The notes beneath the pieces are model-generated. The model worked only from the letters and a program-made list of their open reading frames with translations, did not search any database and was not told where the DNA came from. A DNA stretch of 64,000 nucleotides from an uncultured Pelagibacteraceae bacterium (GTDB lineage Bacteria; Pseudomonadota; Alphaproteobacteria; Pelagibacterales; Pelagibacteraceae). Below, one piece after another: positions 1 to 7,673 of this stretch. The position numbers were made by a program, and so were the translations under genes. Position 1 is the first letter of the stretch. Each line of letters opens with the position of its first letter. Location of the stretch: assembly GCA_902634485.1 (NCBI GenBank), contig CACPKA010000002.1, forward strand, positions 1 through 64,000. Reading direction: 5' to 3'.

Positions 1-204
1 TTTTCTTAAGTTATTTTTTCTAATATTATATTTATTTAATGATTTAACTAAATTATCTATATGAGCTTTGTAAAATAGTATCTTTGCAGATCTACCTAAG
101 ACACGCATCGTGGTAAAAATACCGTACCCGTTCCAAAGATCATTAAATTTAACTTCTTTAAGATCTTTATGAAGATAAGATTTTTTTAATAATAAAGTTG
201 CCAT
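1..204 (-). CDS. pabC: Class IV aminotransferase / aminodeoxychorismate lyase (PabC-like), N-terminal part only
   Basis: Only the first 68 residues are present; the rest lies beyond the left edge. PabC splits 4-amino-4-deoxychorismate into p-aminobenzoate and pyruvate for folate synthesis, using PLP. The visible part has the N-terminal signature of fold-type IV aminotransferases: WNGYGIFTTMRV at residues 24-35, then a His (H48) in the segment AHIDNL. The catalytic Lys would be outside the window. The ATG start (MATLLLKK) lies inside the 3' end of the PabA gene, overlapping it by 38 bases, consistent with coupled translation of a pabB-pabA-pabC operon. A branched-chain aminotransferase is the main alternative; PabC is preferred because of the neighbours. 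Confidence 0.72.
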   Translation of the reverse strand, partial: MATLLLKKSYLHKDLKEVKFNDLWNGYGIFTTMRVLGRSAKILFYKAHIDNLVKSLNKYNIRKNNLRK

Positions 205-724
205 TTTCTGTTAAAAAAGATTCTGGATGAAACTGAAAACCATATACATTATTTTTTTTACTTTCGATAGCCATTGGAATATTTGATTTAGCGCATCTCA
301 TCGTTATTTTTATATTAGTTGACTTATAGGGTTCATGCAATTTTAAAGAATGATACCGTCCAACTTTAAATATTTTATTTTTTTTAAATAATTTACTTTC
401 ATTTGTTACTTTTACTTTTGACTGATAGCCATGAAAAATATTTTTTTGCTGCACTATTTTACCTTTTTCATTAAATAAAATTTGCTGGTATCCAAGACAA
501 ATTCCTATAATTTTCTTTCTCCCTTTATATTTTTTATAAATTTTTGAGGTTAGTGGATAATCTTTTGGTGACCCTGGTCCAGGTGATAAAACAATTGTGC
601 TAGATTGATCTAACTTTTTTTTGTTAATATTAAAATAATTAGAGCAATAAACTTTATCAAACTTCGAAAATTGATGGACAACATTCCAGGTAAAAGAGTC
701 TTGATGATCAATTATATAAATCAT
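167..724 (-). CDS. pabA: Glutamine amidotransferase, aminodeoxychorismate/anthranilate synthase component II
   Basis: Class I glutamine amidotransferase of 185 residues, the usual length for PabA/TrpG. It releases ammonia from glutamine and passes it to the chorismate-binding partner. The catalytic triad is visible: nucleophile C76 in GICLGYQQ, and H167 and E169 in FQFHPESF. The oxyanion-region motif LSPGPGSP is at residues 47-53. The start overlaps the stop of the upstream synthase component I gene by 4 bases, and the PabC-like gene overlaps its 3' end, so the three form one unit. PabA and TrpG cannot be separated by motif alone; the PabC neighbour favours folate synthesis. Confidence 0.9.
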   Translation of the reverse strand: MIYIIDHQDSFTWNVVHQFSKFDKVYCSNYFNINKKKLDQSSTIVLSPGPGSPKDYPLTSKIYKKYKGRKKIIGICLGYQQILFNEKGKIVQQKNIFHGYQSKVKVTNESKLFKKNKIFKVGRYHSLKLHEPYKSTNIKITMRCAKSNIPMAIESKKNNVYGFQFHPESFLTENGNFIIKKILSS

Positions 725-1935
725 TTATAAAGCTCCAATAAAGATTTTGCTTTTATAAAATTTTCATTAAATTCTTTTTTAGACGAACTTTCTAAAACAA
801 CGCCAGAGGCTGCTGAAATTTCTGAAATATTTTTATAATTTAAAATTGATCTTATAATTATATTAAATTTCATATCCTGATTAAATTTGATATATCCAAA
901 ACTGCCTGTGAATATATTTCTATCTTCTGTTTCTTGTTTATTTAAAAGTTCAAGAGTTCTAATTTTTGGACATCCGATAACTGAGCCTCCTGGCATCATA
1001 GATTTAATTATATTTTTTGGAGTAGTATTTTTGTTTAATATACCTTGTATTGATGTAACATAATGAAAGAGGTGCTTGTATTCCTCTACGTATTTTTTCT
1101 TCAATATTTTTACTGATCCGGGCTTGCATATTTTTGATAGGTCACTTCTTTCCATATCAACAATCATGTTGTGTTCCTTTGTTTCTTTTTCATTATTTCT
1201 GAAAAAATTTAGTGCTTTAATTTTGTTAATTTTTTTACTTTTTTTAAGAGTTCCAGCAATAGGTTTGGTAATAATCTTATTTCCTTTCTTATTTATAAGA
1301 GTCTCGGGCGAACAACTTACTATAGAAAAGTTTTTGTCTCTAATCATAAAAGATTCAGGTGATGAATTTATTTTCATTAATTTCCAAAAAAAATTGACTG
1401 GGTTAATTGTTGATTTATTTTTATATTTAGTGCAAATTTTAATTTGATATGTCTCTCCTTGTCTTATTTTCTTTGAAAATACATCAAATATTGTTTTATA
1501 TTTTTTATAATTAATATTTGTTTTAAAGGGACTTAAGATCTGAGTTTTATTAAAAAAACTATTGAACTTATGTTTTTTGATTGATGATATTATTTTTATA
1601 TCTTTTCTTATCTTTATTAATGTTTCTGGTTTGTAAAAAATACCCTTATAAAAATTAAGTTTTTGTTGATTTTTAATTTGAATATTTAATAAATTACAAA
1701 GAATTTCATATCCAAAAAAACCTATTAAAAGATCGGTCTCTTTTTTAAATTTTTTACTCTTAAATAAATTAAAAAAATTATTTATATTTTTTTTTGTTAA
1801 TATAACTTTTTTTGAAAAATCAGTATACAAATTATAACCATCATGAACTTTATAAATAATCAAAGGCTTATCAGAATGATATAGTCTTTCTAAATAAGGA
1901 TTAAATTTCAGATGTTGCGAGCTGTTTTCTTTCAA
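721..1935 (-). CDS. pabB: Chorismate-binding synthase component I (PabB/TrpE family)
   Basis: A 404-residue chorismate-utilising enzyme that aminates chorismate with ammonia from the adjacent PabA. Family motifs are clear: CSPETL at about 208-213, KPIAGT at about 224-229, MIVDMERSDL, FHYVTSIQG, and PGGSVIGCPKIRTLEL near the C-terminus. The PI-x-GT position holds Ala (A227), the state typical of anthranilate synthase TrpE, whereas classical PabB has a Lys there. Context (PabA, PabC) points to p-aminobenzoate synthesis, so the exact product is uncertain. Its start lies 35 bases inside the end of the upstream MFS gene. Confidence 0.8.
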   Translation of the reverse strand: MKENSSQHLKFNPYLERLYHSDKPLIIYKVHDGYNLYTDFSKKVILTKKNINNFFNLFKSKKFKKETDLLIGFFGYEILCNLLNIQIKNQQKLNFYKGIFYKPETLIKIRKDIKIISSIKKHKFNSFFNKTQILSPFKTNINYKKYKTIFDVFSKKIRQGETYQIKICTKYKNKSTINPVNFFWKLMKINSSPESFMIRDKNFSIVSCSPETLINKKGNKIITKPIAGTLKKSKKINKIKALNFFRNNEKETKEHNMIVDMERSDLSKICKPGSVKILKKKYVEEYKHLFHYVTSIQGILNKNTTPKNIIKSMMPGGSVIGCPKIRTLELLNKQETEDRNIFTGSFGYIKFNQDMKFNIIIRSILNYKNISEISAASGVVLESSSKKEFNENFIKAKSLLELYK

Positions 1936-3139
1936 TTGCTATCTCTTTTATAGGTAAATGTATCAAGCCTGCAAATAAAGATAAAGCGATAGAAATGTAC
2001 CATGCATAATCAAGCGAACCATATAAATCATGAAATAGCCCGCCTAGATAGGCACCTAGAAAAGATCCAACTTGGTGGCTTAAAAAAACAAAACCATATA
2101 ATAAAGACACATATTTGGTTCCAAAAATATGACTTACTATTCCGCTTGTAGGTGGAACAGTTGATAACCACAAGTAACCAAATGTAGCTCCAAAAATTAA
2201 TGCATTAATCACACTTGCTGGCATAAGTATAAAGTATAAAATTGAAACGCCTCTTAATAAATAAATTGCACTTAATAATTTTTTCTTACTAATTCTTGTA
2301 GACAAATATCCACTAGTCAAAGTTCCAAAAATATTAAATAGACCAATTAATGCTAAAATTGCAGTTGCTGTCCAGTCTTCAAGTCCTTTATCTCTTATGT
2401 GCATAGGTATATGTGTTGCAACAAGAGCTATATGCCAACCACATACAAAAAAGCCTAAAGTTAAATAATTATAACTTTTGTTTGAAAATGCTTCTTTTAG
2501 AGCTTGCATAGCTGTTTGATTATTTTCGTTTTCTTTTTTTAATCCGGTCCCAGTCATTGGAGTAGATAAAAATAAAGAAACAACCAAACCTGCTAAAATC
2601 ATAGCTCCAAAAATAAGTAACGTTGGATTCCAACCAAATTCTAAAAGTAAAAATCTTGTATAAATAGGAGATACAAAATATCCAAAAGAACCAGCGGCAG
2701 TAACAACACCTATCGCAATGGTCCTTTTATTTAGTGGAAAATGTTTGGACACAATAGAAATAGGGATGCTTATTGCAGTTGCAGCAAGTCCAATTCCAAT
2801 TAAAATTCCTAAATCGAAAGTAAACCAAAATCCTGTATTTGGTCCATAATTTAAAAAATAAATTCCAGATAAATAAAATAAAAAACCTATAAATACAGCT
2901 ACTCTTCCACTAAATTTATCTGTAATTAATCCAAAAAGAGGCCCAAATAGTCCCCAAAAAAATAATTGAATACCCATCGCAAAACCAAACTCAGTTTGTG
3001 TGCAACCAAGATCAATTTCAAAATCAAAAAAGAAAAGACCAAAAGTCTGTCTAATACCTAAAGAAATAATAACTACTAGAGAGGCTGCTATTAGCGTAAT
3101 TAGAGCTGTTTTATTCGGTATAAATTTTTCTGAAGTCAT
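1901..3139 (-). CDS. MFS transporter
   Basis: A 412-residue inner-membrane protein with about 12 hydrophobic segments in two halves separated by a polar loop near residues 200-215, the major facilitator layout. The loop between segments 2 and 3 carries a GLITDKFSGR version of the MFS motif GxxxDRxGRR. The overall look resembles bacterial oxalate/formate-antiporter or monocarboxylate-type MFS members, but the substrate cannot be read from sequence. It overlaps the pabB-like gene by 35 bases and the metC-like gene upstream by 4 bases, so it is probably co-transcribed with both. Confidence 0.85.
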   Translation of the reverse strand: MTSEKFIPNKTALITLIAASLVVIISLGIRQTFGLFFFDFEIDLGCTQTEFGFAMGIQLFFWGLFGPLFGLITDKFSGRVAVFIGFLFYLSGIYFLNYGPNTGFWFTFDLGILIGIGLAATAISIPISIVSKHFPLNKRTIAIGVVTAAGSFGYFVSPIYTRFLLLEFGWNPTLLIFGAMILAGLVVSLFLSTPMTGTGLKKENENNQTAMQALKEAFSNKSYNYLTLGFFVCGWHIALVATHIPMHIRDKGLEDWTATAILALIGLFNIFGTLTSGYLSTRISKKKLLSAIYLLRGVSILYFILMPASVINALIFGATFGYLWLSTVPPTSGIVSHIFGTKYVSLLYGFVFLSHQVGSFLGAYLGGLFHDLYGSLDYAWYISIALSLFAGLIHLPIKEIAIERKQLATSEI

Positions 3140-4311
3140 TTAATGAATCTCAATGATCTTTTCAAATCATTAATTAAGTCTTTAGGATCTTCTAGACCAA
3201 TATGAAGTCTAACTAAATGTTCATCTTTTTCTAGTTTTAAATAATTTCTTTTTCCTAATTCTCTGAACTCTTGATGTAATGCTAAACTTTCAAATCCTCC
3301 CCAGCTATATCCATAACCAAATAATTTTAAAGAATTTACAAATTTATTAATAGAATTTTTGTTTTTTGCTTTAATTTTTAAACCCATTAATCCTGATGCT
3401 CCTGAATAATGTTTTTTCCACATTTTATAATTATGTGAGCCTTTTTTATATGGATATAAAAGTTTAACTTTTTTATGACGAGATAAAAAAGAGGCAACTT
3501 TTTTAGCATTTTCTTCATGTCTATCTAAACGAACATCTAAAGTCCTTAACCCTCTTATTATTAAGTACGCATCATCCGGTCCTAACCTAAGACCAGTAAT
3601 CTTGTTTGCTTTTTCAACGTATTTAAAAACTCTTTTATTAACAGCTAAGCTTCCACCCATAACATCAGAATGGCCAGAATAATATTTTGTTGCTGACACA
3701 ATAGACATGTCAAATCCTAATTTAATAGGTTTTAAATAATATGGAGTGCCCCAAGTATTATCTATTATCGAAAATAATTTATTTTTTTTTGCTATTGAAA
3801 TTATTTTAGATAAATCTTGAAATTCGAAAGAATTACTTCCTGGATTTTCGACATAAATTAATTTTGTTTTTTTTGTGATCTTTTTTTTTAATGTGTTTAA
3901 ATCATTGGGATTATAAAAAACTGTTTTAATATTAAATGATTTCAAAAAATCTTCAGTTAATAATCGTGTTGGTGAATAAACTGGATCGGCAGCTAAAATT
4001 TCATCACCAGGACGAATAATGCTAAAAACTGATAGAAATACCGAACCAAAGCCAGTTGGAGTTAAAAATACATGATAACATTCCTCCAATTTCTTTAACA
4101 TTTGTTGTAAAATATATGTTGTAGAAGTGCCTTGTCTCCCATATTCAAAATGACCGCCAATTGGATTTTTTTTACCCTTAGATTGAGTTTTTCTTAACTC
4201 ATTCATTGACTTAAAAATAATTGTTGAAGCTCTAACAACTGGAGGGTTTACGGATTGATTATAAAAATCTTTAGCAGCATGTTTTAAAAAAGTTTTTGTT
4301 TTAATTTTCAT
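3136..4311 (-). CDS. metC: Cystathionine beta-lyase-type PLP enzyme (Cys/Met metabolism)
   Basis: A 391-residue fold-type I PLP enzyme of the Cys/Met metabolism family. The Schiff-base lysine is K209 in SATKYYSGHSDVMGG and the PLP-binding aspartate is D184 in IIDNTWGTP. The segment RPGDEILAADPVYSPTR (about 100-116) is typical of bacterial cystathionine beta-lyases, which cleave cystathionine to homocysteine, pyruvate and ammonia. The gene is first in the minus-strand run towards pabC and its stop overlaps the MFS gene by 4 bases. A Fur-type palindrome lies 10 bases upstream of the start. Cystathionine gamma-synthase/lyase or methionine gamma-lyase remain possible. Confidence 0.8.
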   Translation of the reverse strand: MKIKTKTFLKHAAKDFYNQSVNPPVVRASTIIFKSMNELRKTQSKGKKNPIGGHFEYGRQGTSTTYILQQMLKKLEECYHVFLTPTGFGSVFLSVFSIIRPGDEILAADPVYSPTRLLTEDFLKSFNIKTVFYNPNDLNTLKKKITKKTKLIYVENPGSNSFEFQDLSKIISIAKKNKLFSIIDNTWGTPYYLKPIKLGFDMSIVSATKYYSGHSDVMGGSLAVNKRVFKYVEKANKITGLRLGPDDAYLIIRGLRTLDVRLDRHEENAKKVASFLSRHKKVKLLYPYKKGSHNYKMWKKHYSGASGLMGLKIKAKNKNSINKFVNSLKLFGYGYSWGGFESLALHQEFRELGKRNYLKLEKDEHLVRLHIGLEDPKDLINDLKRSLRFIK

Positions 4312-4320
4312 AAAATAATT

Positions 4321-4335
4321 TGATAACTATTATCT
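4321..4335. promoter_or_regulatory. Fur-type palindrome upstream of metC-like gene
   Basis: The 15-mer TGATAACTATTATCT matches the 7-1-7 Fur box pattern at all but the last base. It agrees in 14 of 15 positions with one of the two palindromes in front of fbpA in this window. It sits 10 bases upstream of the metC-like start and 58 bases upstream of the divergent 27-residue peptide gene, so it could influence either. Chance occurrence in AT-rich DNA is possible. Confidence 0.4.
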
Positions 4336-4393
4336 ACAATGGTATATCCGACAATTAAGGCCAAATAAATATAAATAAAAGAAAGGAACATAG

Positions 4394-4477
4394 ATGGGAT
4401 ACCCAAAAAAACATAGAGGTAGACGCAAGATGGGCTCAAAAAAAAGAAGAGCTAGGAAAAAAAATAAAAAAAAATAG
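4394..4477 (+). CDS. 27-residue highly basic peptide
   Basis: A short reading frame beginning MGYPKKHRGRRKMGSKKR and ending in a lysine-rich tail. More than half of its residues are Lys or Arg and none are acidic. A purine-rich ribosome-binding site (GAAAGGAA) lies about 6-13 bases upstream of the ATG. The composition recalls very small basic ribosome-associated proteins, but I do not recognise a family. It is followed after 5 bases by the GTG start of a membrane protein gene, so the two are probably one transcript. The clear ribosome-binding site and organised sequence (glycines and a tyrosine near the start, not simple poly-A) argue that it is real. Confidence 0.55.
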   Translation: MGYPKKHRGRRKMGSKKRRARKKNKKK

Positions 4478-4482
4478 TCTCT

Positions 4483-5190
4483 GTGGAATATATATATAGA
4501 ATCAGAAAATCAAGCTTACTAATATTTTTTGTTCCTTTAATAGCAGTTAATATCTGTTTGATAATAGTTACCTATTTTGGAGAATATTTGGCTCATGGTG
4601 ATGCTTTAGGTGGACCAACTTTTCCCTATTTTGATGGCGAAACTTCAATAAGCAGAACTGCAAGAGTTTTTCCTAGTTATTTAATATTTAAACCGGCAAT
4701 GATTTTTACTGGAATTATTTTAATAAGATATTGGAATGCTAATTATAAATTAATTCAGAATTTAGATAATGTTAACAATTTAAAAAAACACTTTAGATTT
4801 TATGGTATAGCTTCTGCAATTTTCATAATTTTACACGCAATCTTTTTAGGAATTAAATTTGATTTAGATATTTATAAATTTTTTAGAAGATTCATTTTAT
4901 TAAGTTTTATAATATTCGAATTAGTTGCTCAAACCTTGCTTGTTATAAATTTAAATAGAATTAAAGATAATATTGAAAATCTTATAAAAAAAAAAATTTT
5001 AAAAATTAAAATATTATTAGTTTCATCTCTGGTAGTTGTAGCAATTGCAAGTTTACCTATCCTAGGGTCGTCTGACTATGTTAACTTTAAACATGCTTTG
5101 GAATGGAACTATTTAGTAGGTATACTAACTTTTTATTTGCTTAATTACTTTTTTTGGAAACCCCTACCACACACCCAGAAGGGTGTGTGA
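4483..5190 (+). CDS. Six-transmembrane protein, possibly Frag1/DRAM/Sfk1-like
   Basis: A 235-residue integral membrane protein with about six hydrophobic segments (near residues 12-32, 66-84, 105-124, 133-153, 174-194 and 206-224). The first extracytoplasmic loop contains FPYFDGETSISRTARVFPSY, which resembles the first loop of eukaryotic and bacterial Frag1/DRAM/Sfk1 proteins; six membrane spans also fits that family. The function of bacterial members is unknown. The start is GTG, 5 bases after the stop of the 27-residue peptide. The last codons form a GC-rich hairpin (stem CACACACCC/GGGTGTGTG) that includes the stop codon. Confidence 0.6.
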   Translation: MEYIYRIRKSSLLIFFVPLIAVNICLIIVTYFGEYLAHGDALGGPTFPYFDGETSISRTARVFPSYLIFKPAMIFTGIILIRYWNANYKLIQNLDNVNNLKKHFRFYGIASAIFIILHAIFLGIKFDLDIYKFFRRFILLSFIIFELVAQTLLVINLNRIKDNIENLIKKKILKIKILLVSSLVVVAIASLPILGSSDYVNFKHALEWNYLVGILTFYLLNYFFWKPLPHTQKGV

Positions 5191-5334
5191 TTAAAGATTT
5201 GGCTCGTCGTTGTATGCGCTACCGCCAAGCCATGACCGCCTTACAATTTTAGCGCTACTCTGCAAGACTTTCTGCCCTCTAAGCTTGAGCCTCTCGGCTT
5301 TTCCCTAGATGGCCAGTTAAGAGTTGCCTCTTAA
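5168..5334 (-). ncRNA. Candidate structured RNA, GC-rich, family not recognised
   Basis: This stretch has no convincing reading frame on either strand. The 130 bases from 5200 are about 52% G+C, far above the surrounding genes. Read on the minus strand it begins with a 7-bp hairpin closed by a GCAA loop (5317-5334), then a 4-bp AGCC/GGCT hairpin closed by a GAGA loop (5288-5299). Both are GNRA tetraloops, which is why I prefer this strand. Other pairings are TTGTA/TACAA (5210-5214 with 5242-5246) and TGGCT/AGCCA (5200-5204 with 5228-5232). It ends in a 9-bp hairpin at 5168-5189. I found no T-loop, SRP tetraloop domain or RNase P core motif. The strand is uncertain. Confidence 0.45.
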
Positions 5335-5426
5335 TTAATTCAATCATATTTCATTAAAGATAATATTTGTATCACTTTTTAGTTGATTATTTTTTTTTAA
5401 TTAAAATATGTGAACTATGGGGATAA

Positions 5427-6545
5427 CTATTTTTTAATCCATCCTCCACCTAAAACTTTATAACCGTCACTATTTTTTGAATAAAATACACATGCTTGTC
5501 CTGGAGAAATTCCATATTCGTCTTCAAGTAGATTTACATTCGCATTTCCATTTATTAATTCAACTTTTGCTTTAATTAACTTGCCAGTAGATCTTACTTT
5601 AACAAAAACTTCTTCTTCTAATTCTTTTTTTTCATCATATAGCAAATTTAAATCTTTTAATTTTACTAATCTTTTTATTAATTTATTTTTTGGTCCAATA
5701 ATAATTTCATTTTTAATTGAATCAATTTCAATTACATAAAGTGGTTCTTTGTCTGCTACTTTTATTCCTTTTCTTTGTCCAATAGTAAAATTGATAATTC
5801 CATCATGAACTCCAACCACTGTTCCATCTTGTTTTTTTATATTGCCTTTTTTATATGAGTCTGGTCTAAATTTTTTTATAACAGAAGCATAATCACCATT
5901 TGGAACAAAACATATATCTTGACTATCAGGTTTATCAGCAACATTGAGTTCTAATTTTTTTGCTATTTCTCTAGTTTCTGATTTATCTAAACTTCCCAGT
6001 GGAAATCTTAAAAAATTTAATTGATCTCTTGTAGTGCTAAATAAAAAATAACTTTGATCCCTATTTCTATCTTTTGCTCTATACATGTTGGTAATATTGT
6101 TTTTTGTAATACTTTTTACGTAATGCCCAGTTACTAAAGCATCAGCTTTTAATTTTTTAGCTTCATAAAAGAGGTCATTAAATTTTACTGATTGATTACA
6201 CTGAATACAAGGTATAGGCGTTTCTCCATTTAGATAGCTGTTAACAAAATTATCTATAACGCTATTTTTAAACTTATCCTGGTAATAAAGTATTTTATGA
6301 GCTATTCCCAATTTTTGTGCTACTCTTTTAGCATCCATAATATCTTGGCCGGCACAGCATTGTTTTGATTGTTTGTTTTTTTTTAAATCATCATATAATT
6401 TAAGAGTTATTCCAATTACATTATAACCTTCTTTTTTCATCATTCCTGCTACAGTAGATGAATCGACTCCACCAGACATAGCAACAACAACTGTAGTTTC
6501 ATTTACTTTTTTGTTTAAACCTAAAGAATTAATTGTTCTAATCAT
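5427..6545 (-). CDS. mnmA: tRNA-specific 2-thiouridylase MnmA
   Basis: A 372-residue enzyme that adds sulfur to U34 of the tRNAs for Lys, Glu and Gln. The PP-loop AMSGGVDSS is at residues 22-30. The catalytic cysteines are C116 in [11 protein letters not shown] and C212 in [13 protein letters not shown]. The tail SPGQACVFY...VLGGGWIKK is also characteristic of MnmA. The length matches the family. It reads away from the divergent DUF3553 gene, whose start is 45 bases off. The GC-rich RNA candidate lies about 90 bases beyond its stop on the same strand. Confidence 0.96.
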   Translation of the reverse strand: MIRTINSLGLNKKVNETTVVVAMSGGVDSSTVAGMMKKEGYNVIGITLKLYDDLKKNKQSKQCCAGQDIMDAKRVAQKLGIAHKILYYQDKFKNSVIDNFVNSYLNGETPIPCIQCNQSVKFNDLFYEAKKLKADALVTGHYVKSITKNNITNMYRAKDRNRDQSYFLFSTTRDQLNFLRFPLGSLDKSETREIAKKLELNVADKPDSQDICFVPNGDYASVIKKFRPDSYKKGNIKKQDGTVVGVHDGIINFTIGQRKGIKVADKEPLYVIEIDSIKNEIIIGPKNKLIKRLVKLKDLNLLYDEKKELEEEVFVKVRSTGKLIKAKVELINGNANVNLLEDEYGISPGQACVFYSKNSDGYKVLGGGWIKK

Positions 6546-6590
6546 AAAAGATGATATTTAATTTTATATACAATATATATATTAACTTAA

Positions 6591-6779
6591 ATGATTTTAG
6601 ATTTCGAGCCTGGGGATAAAGTTATAAATCCATTAAATAAAGAATGGGGAATTGGTCAAGTACAGTCTATTATAAACAGTAAAATCACAGTAAATTTCGA
6701 AAATGTCGGAAAAAAAGTAATAAATTCAAATAATATAGTATTACATAAATTGGAAAAAAATGAATTCAACAGAAATTGA
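6591..6779 (+). CDS. DUF3553 family small protein
   Basis: A 62-residue protein that matches the alphaproteobacterial DUF3553 pattern: FEPGDKVINP at residues 5-14, EWGIGQVQSI at 18-27, then ITVNFENVGKKVI. The family is a small beta-strand-rich domain, recalling the CarD/TRCF RNA-polymerase-interacting fold in its spacing, but the role is unknown. It is the first gene of a plus-strand run and overlaps the cysQ-like gene by 20 bases, suggesting coupled translation. Confidence 0.8.
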   Translation: MILDFEPGDKVINPLNKEWGIGQVQSIINSKITVNFENVGKKVINSNNIVLHKLEKNEFNRN

Positions 6780-7533
6780 AAAAATAATTTTAAGCTTATT
6801 AGAGACTTTCGTAACATTGGGTAAAGTTTCATTAGATTTAAGAAAAAAAGGATTAATAAAAGAAACTAAATCTGACAATACTCCAGTTACAAATGGAGAT
6901 ATTGAAGTAAACAAAATTATTACTAATAAAATTTTAAAATTAACACCAAATATTAAAATTGTATCTGAAGAAACTTCAGAAAATAAAAGCGATAATAGTT
7001 TAAAAGATTTTTGGTTAATTGATCCAATCGACGGAACCTCTGATTATATTAGCGGTAAAGATGAGTTTACTATAAACGCAGCATTGATTTTAGATAATAA
7101 ACCTGCTGCTGGAATAATAAATGCTCCAGGAAAAAATAGAATTTTTTATTCATACGGCTCTTCAAAAAGTTATGAATTAAATAATAATAATAAAATTGAG
7201 TTGAAATGTAAAAAAAGAAGTCTCGAGCATGAAATAAATGCTGTTGCTTATTCAAGAAAAGCTAACCCTGTAATTGAAAGCTTCTATAAAAAATATAAAG
7301 TTACAAATTATAAAAATATGCGAAGTTCACTTAAATTTTGTGTTATTGCATCTGGAGAATTTGATTTTTACGCTGCAGAAGCTAGAGCTCATGAGTGGGA
7401 TATCGCAGCAGGCCATGCCATACTTGAGCACGCTGGTGGAATTGTTACTGATTTTGACGAAAGAGAAATTATTTATGGAAAAAAAAATTTTAAAAATACC
7501 AGCCTTATACTAAGAAGAGAAATAAATTTATGA
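6760..7533 (+). CDS. cysQ: Inositol-monophosphatase-fold phosphatase, CysQ-like
   Basis: A 257-residue Mg-dependent, lithium-sensitive-type phosphatase. The metal-site motifs are VSEETSE (about 68-74), WLIDPIDGTSDYI (about 86-98) and EWDIAAGHAILEHAGG near residue 210. The segment GKDEFTINAALI followed by P..GIINAPG is closer to CysQ, 3'(2'),5'-bisphosphate nucleotidase, than to inositol monophosphatase or HisN. CysQ removes the PAP left by sulfate activation. The start lies within the DUF3553 gene and the stop overlaps a 47-residue membrane peptide gene by 4 bases. The CysQ assignment is by motif flavour, so HisN/SuhB remain possible. Confidence 0.75.
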   Translation: MNSTEIEKIILSLLETFVTLGKVSLDLRKKGLIKETKSDNTPVTNGDIEVNKIITNKILKLTPNIKIVSEETSENKSDNSLKDFWLIDPIDGTSDYISGKDEFTINAALILDNKPAAGIINAPGKNRIFYSYGSSKSYELNNNNKIELKCKKRSLEHEINAVAYSRKANPVIESFYKKYKVTNYKNMRSSLKFCVIASGEFDFYAAEARAHEWDIAAGHAILEHAGGIVTDFDEREIIYGKKNFKNTSLILRREINL

Positions 7534-7673
7534 TCAGTGAACAGTTTAAAATAATTTTAATAATTATAATTTCTGTTTCAATATTTGGTCTTATAGTATT
7601 TGTATTTGTAAAAAACTATATTAAAAATAAAATAAATTACTATTTGAATCAAAAAAATAATAAAAAATTATAG
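7530..7673 (+). CDS. 47-residue single-span membrane peptide
   Basis: A short frame starting MISEQFKIIL whose ATG overlaps the cysQ-like stop as ATGA. Residues 7-28 form one uninterrupted hydrophobic segment (Ile/Val/Phe-rich) followed by a basic, Asn/Lys-rich tail, so an inner-membrane peptide with its C-terminus in the cytoplasm is likely. The 4-base overlap and the single-span layout support translation. It ends 6 bases inside the convergent recX gene. No family recognised. Confidence 0.5.
   Translation: MISEQFKIILIIIISVSIFGLIVFVFVKNYIKNKINYYLNQKNNKKL

Noticed and set aside
1076..1447. A 123-residue plus-strand open frame within the pabB-like gene
   Set aside because: Antisense shadow of a gene with clear family motifs; many similar frames (for example inside rseP, etfA, mrcA and acuI) were left out for the same reason.
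5168..5189. Hairpin CACACACCC/GGGTGTGTG as a rho-independent terminator
   Set aside because: No U-tract follows on either strand. It may be part of the structured RNA or an mRNA 3' end, so it was not called a terminator.
5190..5335. tRNA, tmRNA, SRP RNA or RNase P RNA in the GC-rich stretch
   Set aside because: No T-loop GTTCGA, no SRP tetraloop block and no RNase P core sequences were found by eye on either strand.
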